This document shows, in pieces, positions 51,509-59,718 of a stretch of 64,000 nucleotides of DNA. A program made the position numbers and the translations under genes. The notes below the pieces were generated by a model, which saw only the letters and a list, made by a program, of their open reading frames with translations, made no database searches and was not told where the DNA came from. How positions within the stretch are numbered: position 1 is the stretch's first letter; the number at the start of each line of letters is the position of its first letter. Source of the DNA: Beijerinckiaceae bacterium (GTDB lineage Bacteria > Pseudomonadota > Alphaproteobacteria > Rhizobiales > Beijerinckiaceae). Location of the stretch: assembly GCA_947452455.1 (NCBI GenBank), contig CANGBX010000006.1, positions 1 through 64,000 of the forward strand. The letters run 5' to 3'.

Positions 51509-51981
51509 AGCGTCTTTTCAAATTTCAGCGCGGCAGCGCCATCTTCATACCAATCGTCTTCACGCCCGATCAGGCGGTAGCCATTCTTCTTGTAGAGTTT
51601 GATCGCGCGCGCATTGCCGGCGCGCACTTCCAGTGCAAAGAGCGTGCATTTGTGTTGTTTGGCGAGCTGCTCGCTGGCGTCTAACAAAGCGCGACCAACA
51701 CCGCGCTTGCCACAAGCTTTATCCACCGCGATGGAATAAAGCCGCCCGATTTTCGAACCTTTGCGCAAACCGACAAGCGCATAACCAGTAATGGTTTTGT
51801 TCTCTTCTGCCACAATCATGCCGGCAGATGGCACTTGCATATAGCGGCGCAAAGATTGGCGCGAGAGTTGATCGGAGTTGAACATACTCCATTCGATCTC
51901 TGTCACACGTGCGAGATCAGACAGCCGCGCTTTGCGGATGATGGCTTTCGCCTTTACTCCGCGCGCCACGGGAAAGTCCAT
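51505..51981 (-). CDS. GNAT-family N-acetyltransferase (RimI-like)
   Basis: The 158-residue protein has the acetyl-CoA loop CGKRGVGRALLDA and the late motif NARAIKLYKKNGYRLIGRE, both typical of RimI-type acetyltransferases acting on protein N-termini or small amines. It overlaps the 3' end of the opgG/D gene by 28 bases, suggesting co-transcription and coupling. Confidence 0.88.
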   Translation of the reverse strand: MDFPVARGVKAKAIIRKARLSDLARVTEIEWSMFNSDQLSRQSLRRYMQVPSAGMIVAEENKTITGYALVGLRKGSKIGRLYSIAVDKACGKRGVGRALLDASEQLAKQHKCTLFALEVRAGNARAIKLYKKNGYRLIGREDDWYEDGAAALKFEKTL

Positions 51982-53531
51982 GTTTCGGTAAGCGCGCGTG
52001 AGCCCGTGCGCAGAAAGGCCCGCAGATCGCTGCTTTGTCCGGGTGCAAGCTGCACATCAAAAACGGCGCGGAAGCCGCCGGTCTGCGGATTGACCTGCAC
52101 GAAAGAGCGCGAGATTTCGCCGCTCGTTGTTGATGCAACAACTTCCACTGCTTCGGCCTGCGTCTGGAAATAGCGCAATTCGCCGCCCGCAAAATCGACA
52201 ATGAAACGACGCGAGCCCGGCAGCACAGGTTCGGACGAACCAAAGGCGCGCGGTGGTGTCTGGAAAGTCGCAATGGCGCGGCCATTGGGTGACATGCGCC
52301 GCATGTCGAGACTTGATGTGATGCGCCATGACAAAGTGATGGGCTTGCCTGCTTCGGCTGGGGCTTTGGGCACCCATGCGGCAAGCACATTGTTTTGCGT
52401 ATCATCTTTGGCGGGCATTTCGATCAGATCAATCTGCCCTTCGCCCCAATTGTTGCGCGGCTCCACCCAATAGGACGGGCGCAATTCATAATTGAGTTCG
52501 AGATCTTGATAATGTTCAAACGTGCGGTCGCGTTGCAGGAGGCCAAAGCCCTTCACATCGCGATCCACGAAAGATGAGATTTCTTGTCGCGCCGGATTGC
52601 GCAGAGGACGCCAGAGCCATTCACCTGCGCCAGTGTTGATGAGCAGGCCATCGGAATCATGCATTTCGGGGCGCCAATCGCCGGAGATGCGTCGATCATT
52701 CTCGCCCGTCAGGAACATGGATGAGAGCGGGGCAAGACCAAGCTTGTGAATGGGGCGGCGCGGATGCAGCGTGGCTGAAACATCCAGCGAAGATTCAATG
52801 CCCGGTACAAAATCGAAACGATAGGCGCCCGTCACGCTCTCACCGTCGAGCAGTGCATAGAAAGTCACGCGCTCTGTATTGGCTTCGGGTGTCTCCACCC
52901 AAAATTCGATGAATTGCGCAATCTCTTCGCTTTCCATGCCGGGGTTCACGGCAAGGCCGAGTGCCGAGAGGCCATAGCGCTGGCCGCGGCCGAGCAGGCG
53001 GAAAGCATTGTGGCCCAAAAAGGCAATGGCCTCGTCGTGCACGCGCGGATCATTCAGCGCGTAATGCAGGCGAAAGCCTGCAAAGCCCAGATTCACGGGC
53101 AGCGGCTTGTCGAATTTGGTGCGGCCGTAATCAAACAGGCTGGCAGCATAGGGAATGGGTGTCGCAATGCCCTCGCGGATCAGATTGATCGTCACCGGGC
53201 GGCGGTAGACATGACCCAGATGAAAGGCCTGCAGCCGGAAGGCCGAGCCATTGAGCGCGGCGCGGTCGGGCTTGAAGCGGATGTCGCGCCAGGCGTCATA
53301 ATCCAGCTTTTGAATGGCATCGGGCAGAGCGGGGGCTGGCGCGTAAGGAGCAGCGGCCAGCTCGCGGGCGCGACGCTGCACATCTTCAAAGGCAAATTTC
53401 GCGGGCTTTTGCTGCGGAGCCTGCGCCAAGGCTGTGGATAGGCCGGAGGGCAGGGCAGCGAGGCTCAGGGCCGAGCTCGCAAGCAGCGTGGAAAGTCCGC
53501 GGCGGGTCAGATGCGGCATGTTTGCCTTCAA
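51954..53531 (-). CDS. opgG: periplasmic glucan biosynthesis protein (OpgG/OpgD, MdoG family)
   Basis: The 525-residue protein has a Tat-type signal (TRRGLSTLLASSALSLAALPSG), as in OpgD. The MdoG domain shows FAFEDVQRRARELA, LNGSAFRLQAFHLGHVYRRPVTIN, HDSDGLLINTGAGEWLWRPL and the WVEPRNNWGEG segment. It acts on beta-glucan backbones of osmoregulated periplasmic glucans. No opgH glucosyltransferase gene is adjacent. A start five codons later (53519) is possible. The GNAT gene follows with an overlap. Confidence 0.93.
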   Translation of the reverse strand: MKANMPHLTRRGLSTLLASSALSLAALPSGLSTALAQAPQQKPAKFAFEDVQRRARELAAAPYAPAPALPDAIQKLDYDAWRDIRFKPDRAALNGSAFRLQAFHLGHVYRRPVTINLIREGIATPIPYAASLFDYGRTKFDKPLPVNLGFAGFRLHYALNDPRVHDEAIAFLGHNAFRLLGRGQRYGLSALGLAVNPGMESEEIAQFIEFWVETPEANTERVTFYALLDGESVTGAYRFDFVPGIESSLDVSATLHPRRPIHKLGLAPLSSMFLTGENDRRISGDWRPEMHDSDGLLINTGAGEWLWRPLRNPARQEISSFVDRDVKGFGLLQRDRTFEHYQDLELNYELRPSYWVEPRNNWGEGQIDLIEMPAKDDTQNNVLAAWVPKAPAEAGKPITLSWRITSSLDMRRMSPNGRAIATFQTPPRAFGSSEPVLPGSRRFIVDFAGGELRYFQTQAEAVEVVASTTSGEISRSFVQVNPQTGGFRAVFDVQLAPGQSSDLRAFLRTGSRALTETWTFPWRAE

Positions 53532-53675
53532 GTGATGCGCAAAATTGCGCGACGCTCACGAGGTAAAGCCGTTTCAGCGGAGCTGCAAGCGGCCTTTCCG
53601 TCGCGTCGTTCTGTGGTTTTTGCAACACGGCGCTAACAATGTGCAAAGATTCCGGCGCGCAGGCTAAAAAAACTC

Positions 53676-53703
53676 TTGCGCCCCCCTGAATAGTCAGTAT
53701 TTT
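53676..53703 (+). promoter_or_regulatory. putative promoter of the odc leader
   Basis: TTGCGC, a 16-bp spacer and TATTTT form a plausible vegetative promoter just ahead of the structured leader. It is a weak match at the -35. Confidence 0.35.
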
Positions 53704-53709
53704 CCGCCT

Positions 53710-54184
53710 TGCCCAAATCGCACGTGCCTGTGGTCGTGTGTCGGTTGGCGGGGATCCGGACAAGAGGCCGGTCACTCGTCAGTAAAAAACCGGCAGCCGG
53801 AGCGAACCGGCGAACCCCGCCAAACGGGGGACGCGACTTAAAGCAACGACGGACCGGGCTTTTTCGTCTCTGTTGACCCTCCAAAGGTCAGCGTACCGAA
53901 GAGGCTTGTCTTTCTTGCCGCACGTGCGGACGGGAGCTCATCCCATCCAATCGATGGCCACCAAACCCCTTGGACAGCGTCAAGCTGATCTGGGGTGAAC
54001 GTGTCCTACGGCGCAGCACCCGACCTATGTTGGTCGACTGAATGGTTCAGTCGGACGGCACAGGTCACGGATGATTGCCGTTTTTGCTTCCGCGTCTCCA
54101 AAGCGCGGTGTGAAGCGCTGTCATCCACGAAGTCAACTCGTATCGGCGCGCCAAAAGTTGCGCGCCCTTCGAAGGGATGCCGCG
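53710..54184 (+). ncRNA. structured leader RNA of ornithine decarboxylase (speF-type cis element)
   Basis: About 475 bases lie between the putative promoter and odc. A perfect 9-bp outer stem (TTGGCGGGG 53746-53754 with CCCCGCCAA 53815-53823) encloses two hairpins: GCCGGT/ACCGGC (53767-53794) and GCCGG-AGCGAA-CCGGC (53796-53811), a three-way junction. TGACC/GGTCA and CCGCACGTGCGG follow. Alphaproteobacterial odc genes are known to carry a conserved speF RNA motif; position and length agree, but I cannot check the consensus. Confidence 0.65.
54145..54176 (+). promoter_or_regulatory. two overlapping hairpins controlling the odc ribosome-binding site
   Basis: Hairpin A is GGCGCGC-CAAAAGTT-GCGCGCC (54145-54166). 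Hairpin B is CCCT-TCGA-AGGG (54165-54176), which hides the Shine-Dalgarno AAGGGA. They share two bases, so they compete. The odc ATG is at 54185. Confidence 0.6.
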
Positions 54185-55327
54185 ATGACCGACCGTATTA
54201 TGGATTTCCTTCGCGACCGACGCGAAAAGGGTCAGGATGATGGACCGTGCATGGTCCTCGACCTCAATGTCGTGCGTGACAATTACAATGCCTTTGCCAA
54301 GGCATTGCCGGACACGCGCGTCTTTTACGCCGTCAAGGCCAATCCTGCGCCAGAAGTGCTGAAGCTCTTGGCCGCGCTGGGCTCGTGCTTTGACACGGCC
54401 TCTGTGGTTGAAATCCAGCAGGCTCTGGCCGCTGGCGCTTCGCCGGACCGCGTCTCCTTCGGCAATACGATCAAGAAAGAACGCGATATTGCGCGCGCTT
54501 ACGAGCTCGGCATTCGCCTGTTCGCGGTTGATTGCGAAGCTGAAGTCGAGAAGGTTGCCCGTGCGGCGCCTGGCTCGCGCGTGTTCTGCCGCATTCTCTG
54601 CAATGGTGAAGGCGCTGAATGGCCGCTGTCGCGCAAATTCGGCTGCGTGCCGGAAATGGCTGCACGCGTGCTCGAACATGCTCATCGCCTCGGCCTCGTC
54701 GCTTACGGCCTGTCGTTCCATGTCGGCTCGCAGCAGCGCAATCCGCGCATGTGGGATGCGGCTTTGGCGTCGTCGGCTGAAATCTTCCGCGATCTCGCCG
54801 AGCGTGGTATCCATCTCTCGATGGTGAACCTCGGTGGCGGCTTCCCGACGAAGTACCTCAAGGACGTGCCGGCGGTGAAGGCTTACGGTCAGGCGATCTT
54901 CAAGTCGCTGCGCAAGCATTTCGGCAACCGGATTCCTGAAACCATCATCGAGCCGGGTCGTGGCATGGTCGGCAATGCCGGCATGATCGAAGCCGAAGTC
55001 GTGCTGATTTCGAAGAAGTCGGACGATGACAAGGTGAAGTGGGTTTATCTCGACATCGGCAAGTTCAATGGTCTTGCCGAAACAATGGACGAGATGATCC
55101 GCTATCCGATCCGCACGGATTATGATGGTGACGAGCTGGAGCCTTGCGTTCTGGCTGGCCCGACCTGTGACTCGGTCGATGTGCTGTATGAGAAGGACCC
55201 CTATCTCCTTCCTGTCAGCCTCGAGATTGGCGCGAAAGTGCTGATCGAGGGAGCCGGCGCTTACACGACCACTTATTCGGCGGTCGAGTTCAACGGCTTT
55301 CCTCCGCTCAAATCCTACGTGATCTGA
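54185..55327 (+). CDS. odc: ornithine decarboxylase (PLP fold type III)
   Basis: The 380-residue enzyme has the PLP Lys51 in FYAVKANPAP, His179 in GLSFHVGSQ, the phosphate loop EPGRGMVG and the catalytic Cys in GPTCDSVDV. It converts ornithine to putrescine. The start is ATG 54185 with AAGGGA seven bases upstream; the track frame extends 38 codons into the leader without a stop, which I treat as leader sequence. It heads a polyamine unit with GNAT and homospermidine synthase genes and is probably controlled by the leader. Confidence 0.95.
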   Translation: MTDRIMDFLRDRREKGQDDGPCMVLDLNVVRDNYNAFAKALPDTRVFYAVKANPAPEVLKLLAALGSCFDTASVVEIQQALAAGASPDRVSFGNTIKKERDIARAYELGIRLFAVDCEAEVEKVARAAPGSRVFCRILCNGEGAEWPLSRKFGCVPEMAARVLEHAHRLGLVAYGLSFHVGSQQRNPRMWDAALASSAEIFRDLAERGIHLSMVNLGGGFPTKYLKDVPAVKAYGQAIFKSLRKHFGNRIPETIIEPGRGMVGNAGMIEAEVVLISKKSDDDKVKWVYLDIGKFNGLAETMDEMIRYPIRTDYDGDELEPCVLAGPTCDSVDVLYEKDPYLLPVSLEIGAKVLIEGAGAYTTTYSAVEFNGFPPLKSYVI

Positions 55328-55334
55328 GCCTGTC

Positions 55335-55359
55335 GACGCCGCGTGCGCGCGGCGTCTTT
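55335..55359 (+). terminator. hairpin after odc
   Basis: GACGCCGCG, loop TGCG, CGCGGCGTC followed by TTTC. The short T run suggests partial termination before the GNAT gene. Confidence 0.6.
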
Positions 55360-55448
55360 CATCACCCCTGAAGAGTCCCGGACGGCCGGTGCACGCGCGA
55401 GTGTGCATCTGGTGCGAGGGTCGCGCCTGAGCCTTTGAGGAGGCCGCG

Positions 55449-56039
55449 ATGACCTATGTCTGCATGCAAGATTTCCAGCAAGCTGCTCAACCGCAGCTCG
55501 CGATCCGTGATGAGAAGCTTTCCGATATTGCCGCGCGCGAGCATCTGCTCGATGCGGCTTTCGGCCCGGCGCGATTTGCCAAGACCTGCGAAAGGCTGCG
55601 CGAAGGTCGCGCACCTGCAGCTGGCCTCGCGCTGGTGGCCGCGCTCGGGGAGGAGTTGGTTGGCACGATCCGCTTTTGGCACCTCCAGGCTGGCGGTCGT
55701 GCAGCGCTCCTCCTCGGGCCCGTGGCTGTCGATTCGCGGTTTCGGTCTTTGGGCATCGGCCGCAAGCTGATTGCAGAAGGCCTGTTTCGCGCTGTGCAGC
55801 GCGGTCATCAGGGTGTCATCCTTGTCGGCGATGCCGCTTATTACAATCCGCTTGGATTCGAGCGCGCTCCCGTACTGGGTCTTTCTATGCCGGGGCCTGT
55901 GGAGGCGGAGCGTTTTCTGGGGCTTGAGCTGGTTCCGGGCGCCTTGTCGGGTGCAACAGGTCTTGTGCGTGGGGCGGGTGCAAAGGCTCGTTCCCGCATG
56001 CGTCAAACGGCTGCGGAGGTTTTCTCGCAGGCTGCTTGA
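55449..56039 (+). CDS. GNAT-family N-acetyltransferase of the polyamine unit
   Basis: The 196-residue protein has VAVDSRFRSLGIGRKLIAEG as the acetyl-CoA site, then VILVGDAAYYNPLGFERAPV. It lies between odc and hss, in the same direction. This suggests acetylation of a polyamine or regulation of the pathway, although the substrate is not shown by sequence. It is flanked on both sides by hairpins, so each gene may also have its own mRNA end. Confidence 0.88.
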   Translation: MTYVCMQDFQQAAQPQLAIRDEKLSDIAAREHLLDAAFGPARFAKTCERLREGRAPAAGLALVAALGEELVGTIRFWHLQAGGRAALLLGPVAVDSRFRSLGIGRKLIAEGLFRAVQRGHQGVILVGDAAYYNPLGFERAPVLGLSMPGPVEAERFLGLELVPGALSGATGLVRGAGAKARSRMRQTAAEVFSQAA

Positions 56040-56084
56040 TCATTCGCTCTGGCTTTGCTTTGAAGCAGGCCAGAATCGTCTTCT

Positions 56085-56113
56085 CGCCGCGCTCTTCGCG
56101 CGGCGCCTTTTTT
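56085..56113 (+). terminator. hairpin after the GNAT gene
   Basis: GCCGCGC, loop TCTTC, GCGCGGC is followed by GCCTTTTTT. It overlaps the region just before the hss ribosome-binding site. Confidence 0.65.
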
Positions 56114-56128
56114 CTGGAGTTCTCTGAA

Positions 56129-57559
56129 ATGTCGCATTGGCCCGTGCATGGCACGATTACTGGTCCCATTGTCATGATCGGCTTTGGCTCGATTGGTCGC
56201 GGCACGCTGCCGCTCATCGAGCGCCATTTCAAATTCGACAAGAAGCGCTTCACCGTCATTGATCCCGAAGACAAGGATCGCGGCCTGTTGGATGAACGCG
56301 GTATCCGCTTCATCAAGGATTCGGTGCGCAAAGATAATTATATCGAGCTTCTGAAGCCGTTGCTGACGGCTGGCAAGGGTCAGGGCTTTGTCGTCAATCT
56401 GTCGGTCGATGTGTCTTCGGCAGCGATCATGAAGTTGTGCCACGAAGTTGGTGCGCTCTATATCGACACGGTTGCCGAGCCTTGGAAGGGTTTTTACACC
56501 GACACGTCGCTCTCCGTGTCGCAACGTTCCAACTATGCTTTGCGTGAAGTCATTCTTGACCTGCGCGATGACTTGCCGCCCGGTCCCACGGCTGTGTCTT
56601 GCTGTGGTGCAAACCCTGGCATGGTGTCGTGGTTTGTGAAGCAGGCGCTTCTCAATGTTGCGGCTGATTGCGGCGTTGATATGCCGGAGCCCCGCAATCG
56701 CGAAGAATGGGCGCGCCTCGCGCAAAAGGTCGGCGTGAAGGGTATTCACATTGCCGAGCGCGATACGCAGCGTGCGCGCGATCCCAAGCCTGCAGGTGTT
56801 TTCGTCAACACCTGGTCGGTTGAGGGTTTCGTCTCGGAAGGTTTGCAGCCGGCGGAACTGGGCTGGGGCACGCATGAAAAGGCTCTGCCGCCGGAAGGTC
56901 GCGAGCATGATTTCGGCTCCAATGCGGCGATCTATCTGATGCGTCCGGGTGCTGGCACGAAAGTGCGTTCATGGACGCCGACCGCGCGTGCGCAACACGG
57001 CTGGCTCATCACGCATAATGAAGCCATTTCGATTGCCGATTATCTGACCGTTTATGAAGGCGGTAACGCGGCCTATCGTCCGACCTGTCACTATGCTTAC
57101 CATCCGGCCAATGATGCTGTGGTGTCGCTGCATGAAATGGCAGGCTCTGGCTGGAAGCAGCAGAAGGAATCGAAGATTCTCGACGAGACTGAAATCGTCG
57201 ACGGCATCGACGAGCTCGGCGTGCTTCTCTACGGCCACAAAAAGAATGCCTATTGGTATGGCTCGCAGCTTTCGATTGAAGAGACGCGCCGCATCGCGCC
57301 TTATCAGAATGCAACGGGCTTGCAGGTGACGAGCGCTGTGCTGGCAGGCATGGTCTGGGCTCTGGAAAATCCGAATGCCGGTGTTGTGGAAGCCGATGAG
57401 CTCGACTTCCGCCGCTGCCTCGACGTGCAGCGTCCCTATCTCGGGCCCGTGATCGGCGAATATACAAGCTGGACCCCGCTTGATGATCGCGGCGTGCTCT
57501 TCCCCGAGGATGTCGACACCAGCGACCCTTGGCAGTTTAAGAATGTGATCGTTCGCTAA
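56129..57559 (+). CDS. hss: homospermidine synthase
   Basis: The 476-residue enzyme begins MSHWPVHGTITGPIVMIGFGSIGRG, with the NAD-binding GFGSIGRG at residues 18-25. VNLSVDVSSAAIMKLC, YIDTVAEPWKGFY and NPGMVSWFVKQAL are typical of bacterial HSS. It makes homospermidine from two putrescines with NAD as internal redox cofactor. The ATG at 56129 has GGAG upstream; the track start is 31 codons early. It uses the putrescine produced by odc two genes upstream. Confidence 0.96.
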   Translation: MSHWPVHGTITGPIVMIGFGSIGRGTLPLIERHFKFDKKRFTVIDPEDKDRGLLDERGIRFIKDSVRKDNYIELLKPLLTAGKGQGFVVNLSVDVSSAAIMKLCHEVGALYIDTVAEPWKGFYTDTSLSVSQRSNYALREVILDLRDDLPPGPTAVSCCGANPGMVSWFVKQALLNVAADCGVDMPEPRNREEWARLAQKVGVKGIHIAERDTQRARDPKPAGVFVNTWSVEGFVSEGLQPAELGWGTHEKALPPEGREHDFGSNAAIYLMRPGAGTKVRSWTPTARAQHGWLITHNEAISIADYLTVYEGGNAAYRPTCHYAYHPANDAVVSLHEMAGSGWKQQKESKILDETEIVDGIDELGVLLYGHKKNAYWYGSQLSIEETRRIAPYQNATGLQVTSAVLAGMVWALENPNAGVVEADELDFRRCLDVQRPYLGPVIGEYTSWTPLDDRGVLFPEDVDTSDPWQFKNVIVR

Positions 57560-57564
57560 AAATT

Positions 57565-57595
57565 GAAAGGCCCGCCCTCTGGCGGGCCTTTTTGC
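57565..57595 (+). terminator. rho-independent terminator of hss
   Basis: AAAGGCCCGCC, loop CTCT, GGCGGGCCTTT plus a T run. Confidence 0.93.
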
Positions 57596-57615
57596 TTTTT
57601 CTTGAAGAATTGCAC

Positions 57616-57759
57616 GACCCCCACCCCGCTCTGCTGCGCAGAGTCGCCCTCCCCACAAGGGGGAGGGAGTTTGCTTGCATTGGCATTGCTTATTGCGATC
57701 TACGCCGCACGCTGCATCAAATCCCCCTCCCCCTTGAGGGGAGGGTAGGGGTGGGGGTC
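57616..57759. repeat. REPIN/MITE-like inverted repeat, copy 2
   Basis: It begins GACCCCCACCCC and ends GGGGTGGGGGTC, with the same inner TGCTTGCAT as copy 1 at 39802. The left arm carries an extra small hairpin (CTCTGCTGCGCAGAG). It is non-coding. Confidence 0.85.
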
Positions 57760-57823
57760 TACGCATCTTTCCGGTTGGGTTGCCATTCTTGCGCCAGAGT
57801 CTGCGGCGAGAGATGATTGCACC

Positions 57824-58462
57824 ATGAAGAGAATCATTCGCGCCACCCTCGCTATTCTTGCACTGGCCTTGGCCTCGCCTGCTTTGGCGCATCCGCATGT
57901 TTTTGTGGTGGTGAATAGCGAGATCATCTTCGATGCGCAGGGGCGTATCAGCGGCATCAGCCAGTCGTGGACGTTTGATGATATGTATTCCTCTTTCGTC
58001 ACCACAGGTGCGAGCGAGGATGGCAAGCCGGTTACGCGCGAAAAGCTTCAGCCTCTGGCCGAGCAGAATGTAAGTGATCTGGCCGAGTTCAGCTATTTCA
58101 CCATCGTCAAAGTGCCGGGGCAGAAAATCGAATTTGCCAAGCCGCAGGCAATCTCGATGCGTGAGGATGACAAAAAGCTTGTCACGCTCACCTTCACGCT
58201 GCCGCTCAAAAATCCGGTCAAAGCCGACAAGGCTTTCACGTTGCAGGTTTATGATCCGACTTATTTCGTCTCGTTTGATTTTGCCAAAGATGGCGTCGCG
58301 ATGAAGGGCGCGCCATCCGGCTGTTCGCTCTCCATGTCGCAGCCCAAGCCGCTCGATAACAGCGAAGCGCAAAGGTTCAATGAGGCCTTTTTCTCGGGCC
58401 TTTCTCCGGGTGCGGATTTTGGCATCAAACTCGCCAGCCGCGCGACTGTGGCTTGTCCGTGA
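57824..58462 (+). CDS. DUF1007 family periplasmic protein
   Basis: The 212-residue product has a signal peptide ending at PALA, immediately followed by HPHVFVVV, the usual DUF1007 opening with candidate metal-binding histidines. The remainder is beta-rich. DUF1007 genes commonly accompany nickel/cobalt exporter genes, and here the next gene (4-bp overlap) is a NicO-type permease. A role as periplasmic metal-binding partner is inferred from this pairing. Confidence 0.9.
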   Translation: MKRIIRATLAILALALASPALAHPHVFVVVNSEIIFDAQGRISGISQSWTFDDMYSSFVTTGASEDGKPVTREKLQPLAEQNVSDLAEFSYFTIVKVPGQKIEFAKPQAISMREDDKKLVTLTFTLPLKNPVKADKAFTLQVYDPTYFVSFDFAKDGVAMKGAPSGCSLSMSQPKPLDNSEAQRFNEAFFSGLSPGADFGIKLASRATVACP

Positions 58463-59418
58463 AGCGCCTCGCTTTCGTTCTTGTTGCGCTGGCGCTCTTG
58501 GCGCCGGATGTCTTTGCGCAAGCGCGCAATCCTTTTTCGGTCGGTATTTCTGAAGGTGGCGGTGCAGCCACCGGCCTCACGGGCTGGATTTTGGCACAGC
58601 AACAGCATTTTGATGTGTTGATGCGCGAAGCTGTGCGCGCTATCCGCACCGATGCCTCGGCTTTCTGGAGTCTTGTGGGACTGGCTTTTGCCTATGGCGT
58701 GTTTCACGCGGCGGGCCCGGGTCATGGCAAAGCGGTGCTTGCGGCCTATCTCGTCGCCAATGAGCGCGCTTTGAAGCGCGGATTGGTGATGGCTGCGCTT
58801 GCGGCTCTCTTGCAAGCACTCGTCGCCATTGCGCTGGTCTTGGGCCTCACCACTTTGCTCGGCCTCACCGCGCGCCATTTGCGCGATGCCGCCCAATGGG
58901 TCGAGATCGCTTCTTATGCCGCGATTGCCCTGGTTGGTGTCGCGCTGGTTTGGCGCAAGGGCAAAGCCTTTCTCGGCGAGTGGCGGTCAAAGCCGCAGGT
59001 CGCTTCACGCTTCATCTGCGATGCCGGCGATGATCCGGCCCATGTGCATGGGCCAAATTGCGGGCATGTGCATATGCCTGATCCCGCCGCGCTGGGCGGG
59101 GGCGCATTTGATTGGCGAGGTGCCGCAGGCACAGTGATTGCCGCAGGCTTGCGCCCCTGTTCGGGCGCCATTCTTGTGCTGGTCTTTGCGGCGGCGCAGG
59201 GCATTGTGCTTGCCGGTGTCGCGGCCACATTTGCCATGGCTGTCGGCACAGCGCTCACCACAGGAGCTATTGCGGCGGCTTCGGTCTATGCGAAGGCCCA
59301 AGCCAGCCGTTTTGCCACCCTTCGCACGCAGGGAGCGGCGAGACTATTGTCCGGGCTTGAGTTCGTCGCCGCGCTCGCAGTCCTGCTTCTGGGTGTAGGA
59401 TTATTGATGGGGGCCTGA
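58459..59418 (+). CDS. NicO-family nickel/cobalt transporter
   Basis: The 319-residue membrane protein has a signal-like first segment, then about six helices with AYGVFHAAGPGHGKAVLAAYLVAN (HxxGPGH motif) and a His-rich cytoplasmic loop HVHGPNCGHVHMPD. The GLRPCSGAILVLVFAAAQG motif marks RcnA/NicO exporters. I use GTG 58459, which gives a 4-bp GTGA overlap with DUF1007, rather than the TTG of the track. It probably exports Ni or Co ions. Confidence 0.92.
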   Translation: MKRLAFVLVALALLAPDVFAQARNPFSVGISEGGGAATGLTGWILAQQQHFDVLMREAVRAIRTDASAFWSLVGLAFAYGVFHAAGPGHGKAVLAAYLVANERALKRGLVMAALAALLQALVAIALVLGLTTLLGLTARHLRDAAQWVEIASYAAIALVGVALVWRKGKAFLGEWRSKPQVASRFICDAGDDPAHVHGPNCGHVHMPDPAALGGGAFDWRGAAGTVIAAGLRPCSGAILVLVFAAAQGIVLAGVAATFAMAVGTALTTGAIAAASVYAKAQASRFATLRTQGAARLLSGLEFVAALAVLLLGVGLLMGA

Positions 59419-59481
59419 TTTGCCTCCCCGCAGGGGATGGGGTAATTCAGCGTCATTCAGAAAACAGCGGACCCGAGACCG

Positions 59482-59715
59482 ATGAGCCAGAAGCCGATCC
59501 ACTGGGACAATGCGATCACCGTGATCAGCGTGGCGATTCTCGTCGGCACCGAGCTTGTCGGCATTTCCTGGGCAGCTGGTTGGGCGCTGGGCGGCCTGTT
59601 GGGCCTGCCCCCACTGGTCAGCCGTGGCGTGGAAGTGGTGGGCGCGGCCTTCGGCCTTCTGCTCGTCTATTACTTCGTGCGCGCTGCGCTGAAGGTCGAG
59701 CCGATCCGCGGCTGA
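59482..59715 (+). CDS. small membrane protein of unknown function
   Basis: The 77-residue product has two hydrophobic segments (VISVAILVGTELVGISWAAGWALGGLLGL and VVGAAFGLLLVYYFVRAAL) with a short polar loop. The coding look is good and a modest purine-rich site precedes the ATG. It follows the NicO gene by about 60 bases. I recognise no family. Confidence 0.7.
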   Translation: MSQKPIHWDNAITVISVAILVGTELVGISWAAGWALGGLLGLPPLVSRGVEVVGAAFGLLLVYYFVRAALKVEPIRG

Positions 59716-59718
59716 ATT

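Noticed and set aside
54071-54184. N-terminal extension of odc in the ORF track
   Set aside because: The extension covers the two hairpins and lacks a Shine-Dalgarno, while ATG 54185 has AAGGGA at good spacing. It is kept only as a possible leader-peptide issue in the findings.
53995-54240. 81-residue frame across the odc leader and start
   Set aside because: It overlaps the structured leader and the odc coding region in another frame, with a composition unlike a protein.
54065-55408. 447-residue minus-strand frame opposite odc
   Set aside because: Antisense shadow of a clearly identified gene. Similar long shadows (for example 56969-58372, 41352-42560, 42512-43471, 36762-37643) were discarded for the same reason.
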